Assembly (NCBI GenBank): GCA_035591015.1
Contig: JAXIUW010184736.1
Span: forward strand, 85,043-149,042
Direction of reading: 5' to 3'
Origin: Cephalothrix simula
Lineage: Eukaryota > Nemertea > Palaeonemertea > Archinemertea > Cephalotrichidae
DNA: 64,000 nt
The notes under the pieces were generated by a model. The model was not told where the DNA came from and searched no databases. It saw nothing but the letters and a program-made list of their open reading frames with translations. Made by a program: the position numbers and the translations under genes. Every line of letters begins with the position of its first letter. Within the stretch, counting starts at the first letter, position 1. Of the stretch, positions 61,746 to 64,000 are shown piece by piece.

Positions 61746-63200
61746 TTATCCTAATAGTGAAAGAACCGTTCTTGGCACCTGATTAGCCTGCGCCAACATT
61801 GCTGTAGCCGCCTGCGTCATGATGGTATCTCTGGTGAACTTAATCGTCTCATAAGCCATATCAGCATCACGAATAACTGATTCTGAACGAGTTAGTTCTT
61901 CAGCATTAACACGTAATTGCCTCAAATTGGCCTCTAAGGTGTTCTTTTGGAAAGCACCAATACGAGCCCGCATTGAGTTAATGCTGTCTAAGGCAACATC
62001 AGACAATAACTGAGTATCTTCAGCAGCCTGTGGTGTCAATAAATTGACATCATGGAGGCTTTTGAAGTTACTCTTATTCTCTATGCCACGGCCCAGCAAG
62101 CGTGTTTTGGCATCAACCAACGATATGTTAGTTGTTTGACCAACGTTTGGCCCAACCTGAAAGACTAGCGAGTTTTGAGCAACAAATACTCTACCCGCAA
62201 CATCATCATCAGGCCCACCGTTGGGTTCTGCAACCTTGTTACCGTTGTAGAACAGAGTTAAACCTTGAGCCTCTGTGCCCACAGCACCGCTTAGATACTG
62301 ACCTTCGCCCTTGGCAACTTCACCACCAATGGTGCCAGCTATGTCTTTGCCAGATTCCGCAACCGCAATCACATTACCCTGCTCAGAAAGCACGCCATTT
62401 GTAGATGAAGAAACCGAAAAAGTTGGCTCAGAGCCGTACTTATTATGCCTAACAGATAAGGTGTCATCTTCGTTTAAGCTAATATCAAGGTCTAACTCAT
62501 TTGCTTTTAACTCATGACGCAACCTATTAACCATTGAGCGTACTGATTCACCAGTTTTGGTTAAAAACTTAAGCGTTCTACCGCCTTCGGTTAAAACTAG
62601 CTCTTCGTTGCCATCAATAATCTCTTGAGTCATGGGCTGTGTACCCTCTATGCTGGCCTGCGTAGCTGGTTGGAACACCCGCACCCGATAGCCTGCAGTT
62701 GGCGAAGGCTTGGTATCAGGCTCGGCAGATATAAATGCCATTCCATCACCCGTAGCCACACCATTGGCTGAAGTACTACCGTCAAGCAGCTTCTTCTTAC
62801 CAAACTGTGCATTACGAGATATTCTATCAATGGTTTGCAGTATGTTATCTAGCTCTAGCTGATCGGCCGCCAACATTTTATCGTCGTTAGCACCCTCGTT
62901 AGCAGCATGTATAGCCAGTTTTCTAATTCTGACCAGCATACTACTAAGCTCAACCATAGCCGCTTCTGTAGTTTGCACCATACTAACCGCTGTCTCTGAG
63001 TTATCAATTGCTTGATTGATACCTCCAACCTGCGATCGTAACTGTTCTGAAATAATCAGACTAGCTGGCGCATCGGCTGCTCTATTGATCTTCATCCCCG
63101 AGCCTAATCTTTCGATAGTTCGGGTTAAATCCTTAGAGTTAGTTACTAATTGGCGATGAACATTTAACGCCGTTATATTATTATTTATTCTCAAGCTCAT
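61746..63200 (-). CDS. fliC: Flagellin, copy A
   Basis: The protein has 484 residues from the ATG at 63200 (MSLRINNNITALNVHRQL); the open frame upstream to 63332 has no flagellin character. D0/D1 is canonical with IERLGSGMKINRAADAPASL and VQTTEAAMVELSSMLVRIRK. The central domain holds SPTAGYRVRVF and GKDIAGTIGGEVAKGEGQYL. The C-terminus is perfect: IRDADMAYETIKFTRDTI and AMLAQANQVPRTVLSLLG. AGGAAGTAGGGATAG precedes the start. It is probably the major filament protein and the first gene of the block. No clear sigma-28 or sigma-54 promoter is found in the 800 bases upstream. Confidence 0.97.
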   Translation of the reverse strand: MSLRINNNITALNVHRQLVTNSKDLTRTIERLGSGMKINRAADAPASLIISEQLRSQVGGINQAIDNSETAVSMVQTTEAAMVELSSMLVRIRKLAIHAANEGANDDKMLAADQLELDNILQTIDRISRNAQFGKKKLLDGSTSANGVATGDGMAFISAEPDTKPSPTAGYRVRVFQPATQASIEGTQPMTQEIIDGNEELVLTEGGRTLKFLTKTGESVRSMVNRLRHELKANELDLDISLNEDDTLSVRHNKYGSEPTFSVSSSTNGVLSEQGNVIAVAESGKDIAGTIGGEVAKGEGQYLSGAVGTEAQGLTLFYNGNKVAEPNGGPDDDVAGRVFVAQNSLVFQVGPNVGQTTNISLVDAKTRLLGRGIENKSNFKSLHDVNLLTPQAAEDTQLLSDVALDSINSMRARIGAFQKNTLEANLRQLRVNAEELTRSESVIRDADMAYETIKFTRDTIMTQAATAMLAQANQVPRTVLSLLG

Positions 63201-63792
63201 ATAGCTATCCCTACTTCCTTGTATCATCAACACCCAAGGGTGCTGACTAACATATCTGCCCCATATACCTATAACCCTATATAAGGCTTTAGGTTTGTAT
63301 ATATTGAGCAGATTAAAAGCCGTCCAGGCCATCCAAGAACCACAATCTTTGTGGCTCTTCTAAAGAGTGCATGATATAAACGCCCTAAGGCATCTCAAGG
63401 CACACTGAGGCGTACCTCTGCCTTGCACCGGGCATACTACTACACTTACCCAGCTATCACGCACTACAACGATGCCTAAAGAGATTAAGCCTATACTGGC
63501 CTAGACCACTCCCTAAAACGCACCTACCGGTACACCTAGAGTGCAGTAGCACCTCTTTCTAAGCACGCCCCCGCCAGGCGAGCTAGTACATACACCAGCC
63601 CACCAGCACGAACACGCCGCCTAGGGAAGATACACGCCAACACAGCACCACAGAGCCCAAACACACTACCACACCTAAGCGTGTATTCGTGCCGGGCACG
63701 CAGTCAGGCAGCGTCTAGCTCCCAGACATCCCAAATTGTCAGCCAACCCAAGGCATACTAATGCACACCAATAATCTGCATTGACCAATGCG
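63201..63792. other. Non-coding region upstream of flagellin A, CA/GC-rich part
   Basis: No ORF with coding character exists in this stretch. From about 63360 it is richer in G+C than the rest of the window. It is also skewed to C and A on the plus strand, with many CACACC, CACGCC and CTACCACA words, so the minus strand is G/T-rich. The words recur loosely every 11-14 bases. The flagellin promoter should be near 63210-63350. I recognise no structural RNA family. Confidence 0.5.
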
Positions 63793-63900
63793 CCATCAGG
63801 CTAGCAGCATAGCCCCGTAGGGGGCTATACAAGATTTCAAGCAGCTCCACCGAGAGCTACACAAGATTTTAAGCAACCCCATCAAGGGCTATAGCCTTTC
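63793..63900. repeat. Three 32-bp repeats, each with a hairpin
   Basis: Copies start at 63793, 63825 and 63857, with a fourth partial at 63889. CTATACAAGATTTCAAGC and CTACACAAGATTTTAAGC are spacers. Each is followed by a stem: TAGCCCC-GTA-GGGGGCTA, AGCTC-CACCGA-GAGCT and an AGC..CCC..GGGCT pair. The stems differ in sequence but keep pairing. On the right the tract runs into a palindrome, GGCTATAGCC. Confidence 0.65.
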
Positions 63901-64000
63901 AGTTCTGCGGATAGACTAATCCCTTCCAGCCGACAACAGCCACCACCACTAGTGATAGCCTCGCCAAACGCTAACCAAGCGATAAGCCTCCGCACTTCAA

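Noticed and set aside
63793-63900. CRISPR array
   Set aside because: The 32-bp units have constant spacers and variable stems, only three copies, and no cas genes.
63886-64000. C-terminal end of a minus-strand protein entering from the right edge
   Set aside because: One frame is open for about 38 codons to a stop, but it runs into the hairpin repeats and resembles no family; too short to call.

Overview
The window is a chromosomal stretch of a Gram-negative, flagellated bacterium with a moderately AT-rich genome. It carries outer-membrane-type lipoproteins, a beta-barrel protein, an Rrf2/ISC Fe-S cluster locus and a GTP-dependent PEP carboxykinase. The Fo genes of the ATP synthase sit apart from the F1 genes in the order atpZ-atpI-atpB-atpE. 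The flagellins have a long central domain, and SelD is itself a selenoprotein. This combination fits a deltaproteobacterium in the old broad sense (Desulfobacterota, Bdellovibrionota or SAR324-like lineages). The placement is inferred from gene content only. I see no prophage, insertion sequence, CRISPR array or resistance island. Coding is dense and most genes are housekeeping.

Layout. 1-315: 3' end of rnhA. 686-5236: Rrf2 regulator, iscS, iscU, hscB, hscA. 5767-7230: pdxS-pdxT (PLP synthesis) with a good extended -10 promoter. 7250-7655: tRNA-Cys and tRNA-Leu. 7750-10289: a LptM-like lipoprotein and a TPR lipoprotein. 10483-11674: HAD phosphatase and RppH-like Nudix hydrolase. 11671-18534, minus strand: SPOR protein, three DUF350-like membrane proteins, atpE, atpB, atpI, atpZ and hemL. 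18684-22610, minus: beta-barrel protein, HPF/RaiA, leuB and a metallo-beta-lactamase hydrolase. 22908-30654, plus: HIT protein, a Cys/Met PLP enzyme and a four-gene peptide ABC transporter with a fused double ATPase. 30655-34233, minus: lipoprotein, selD and argS. 34400-37790: recD2 and anmK. 37825-43077, minus: response regulator-cyclase, histidine kinase and pckG. 43365-47632: nicotinamidase-like hydrolase, DUF2939, metY and marC. 47878: tRNA-Asn. 48677-50163: acetyltransferase, a small membrane ORF and a LolB-like lipoprotein. 50173-52973, minus: coaE, aminotransferase, LOG protein and an unknown. 53437: K+ channel. 54543-63200, minus: a flagellar block of two flagellins, two highly diverged flagellin paralogues, mnmE, a FlgN/FliT-like protein, a FlaG-like protein and an unknown.

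How the genes work together. The Fe-S locus and pdxST supply cofactors; IscS, HemL, MetY, the second Cys/Met enzyme and the aminotransferase all use PLP. IscS can also supply sulfur for selenium metabolism, and SelD makes selenophosphate. The sensor kinase and the receiver-cyclase lie 2 bases apart and probably form one pathway that makes a cyclic nucleotide.

Three things stand out. First, selD reads through an in-frame UGA at 32434-32436, with a perfect 8-bp hairpin 13 nt downstream (a SECIS candidate); conventional gene calling truncates it. Second, two genes between the normal flagellins look like full-length but extremely diverged flagellins. Third, at least ten intergenic spacers are built from degenerate 10-15-bp tandem repeats, each with its own consensus, and I do not recognise this pattern as a named repeat class.
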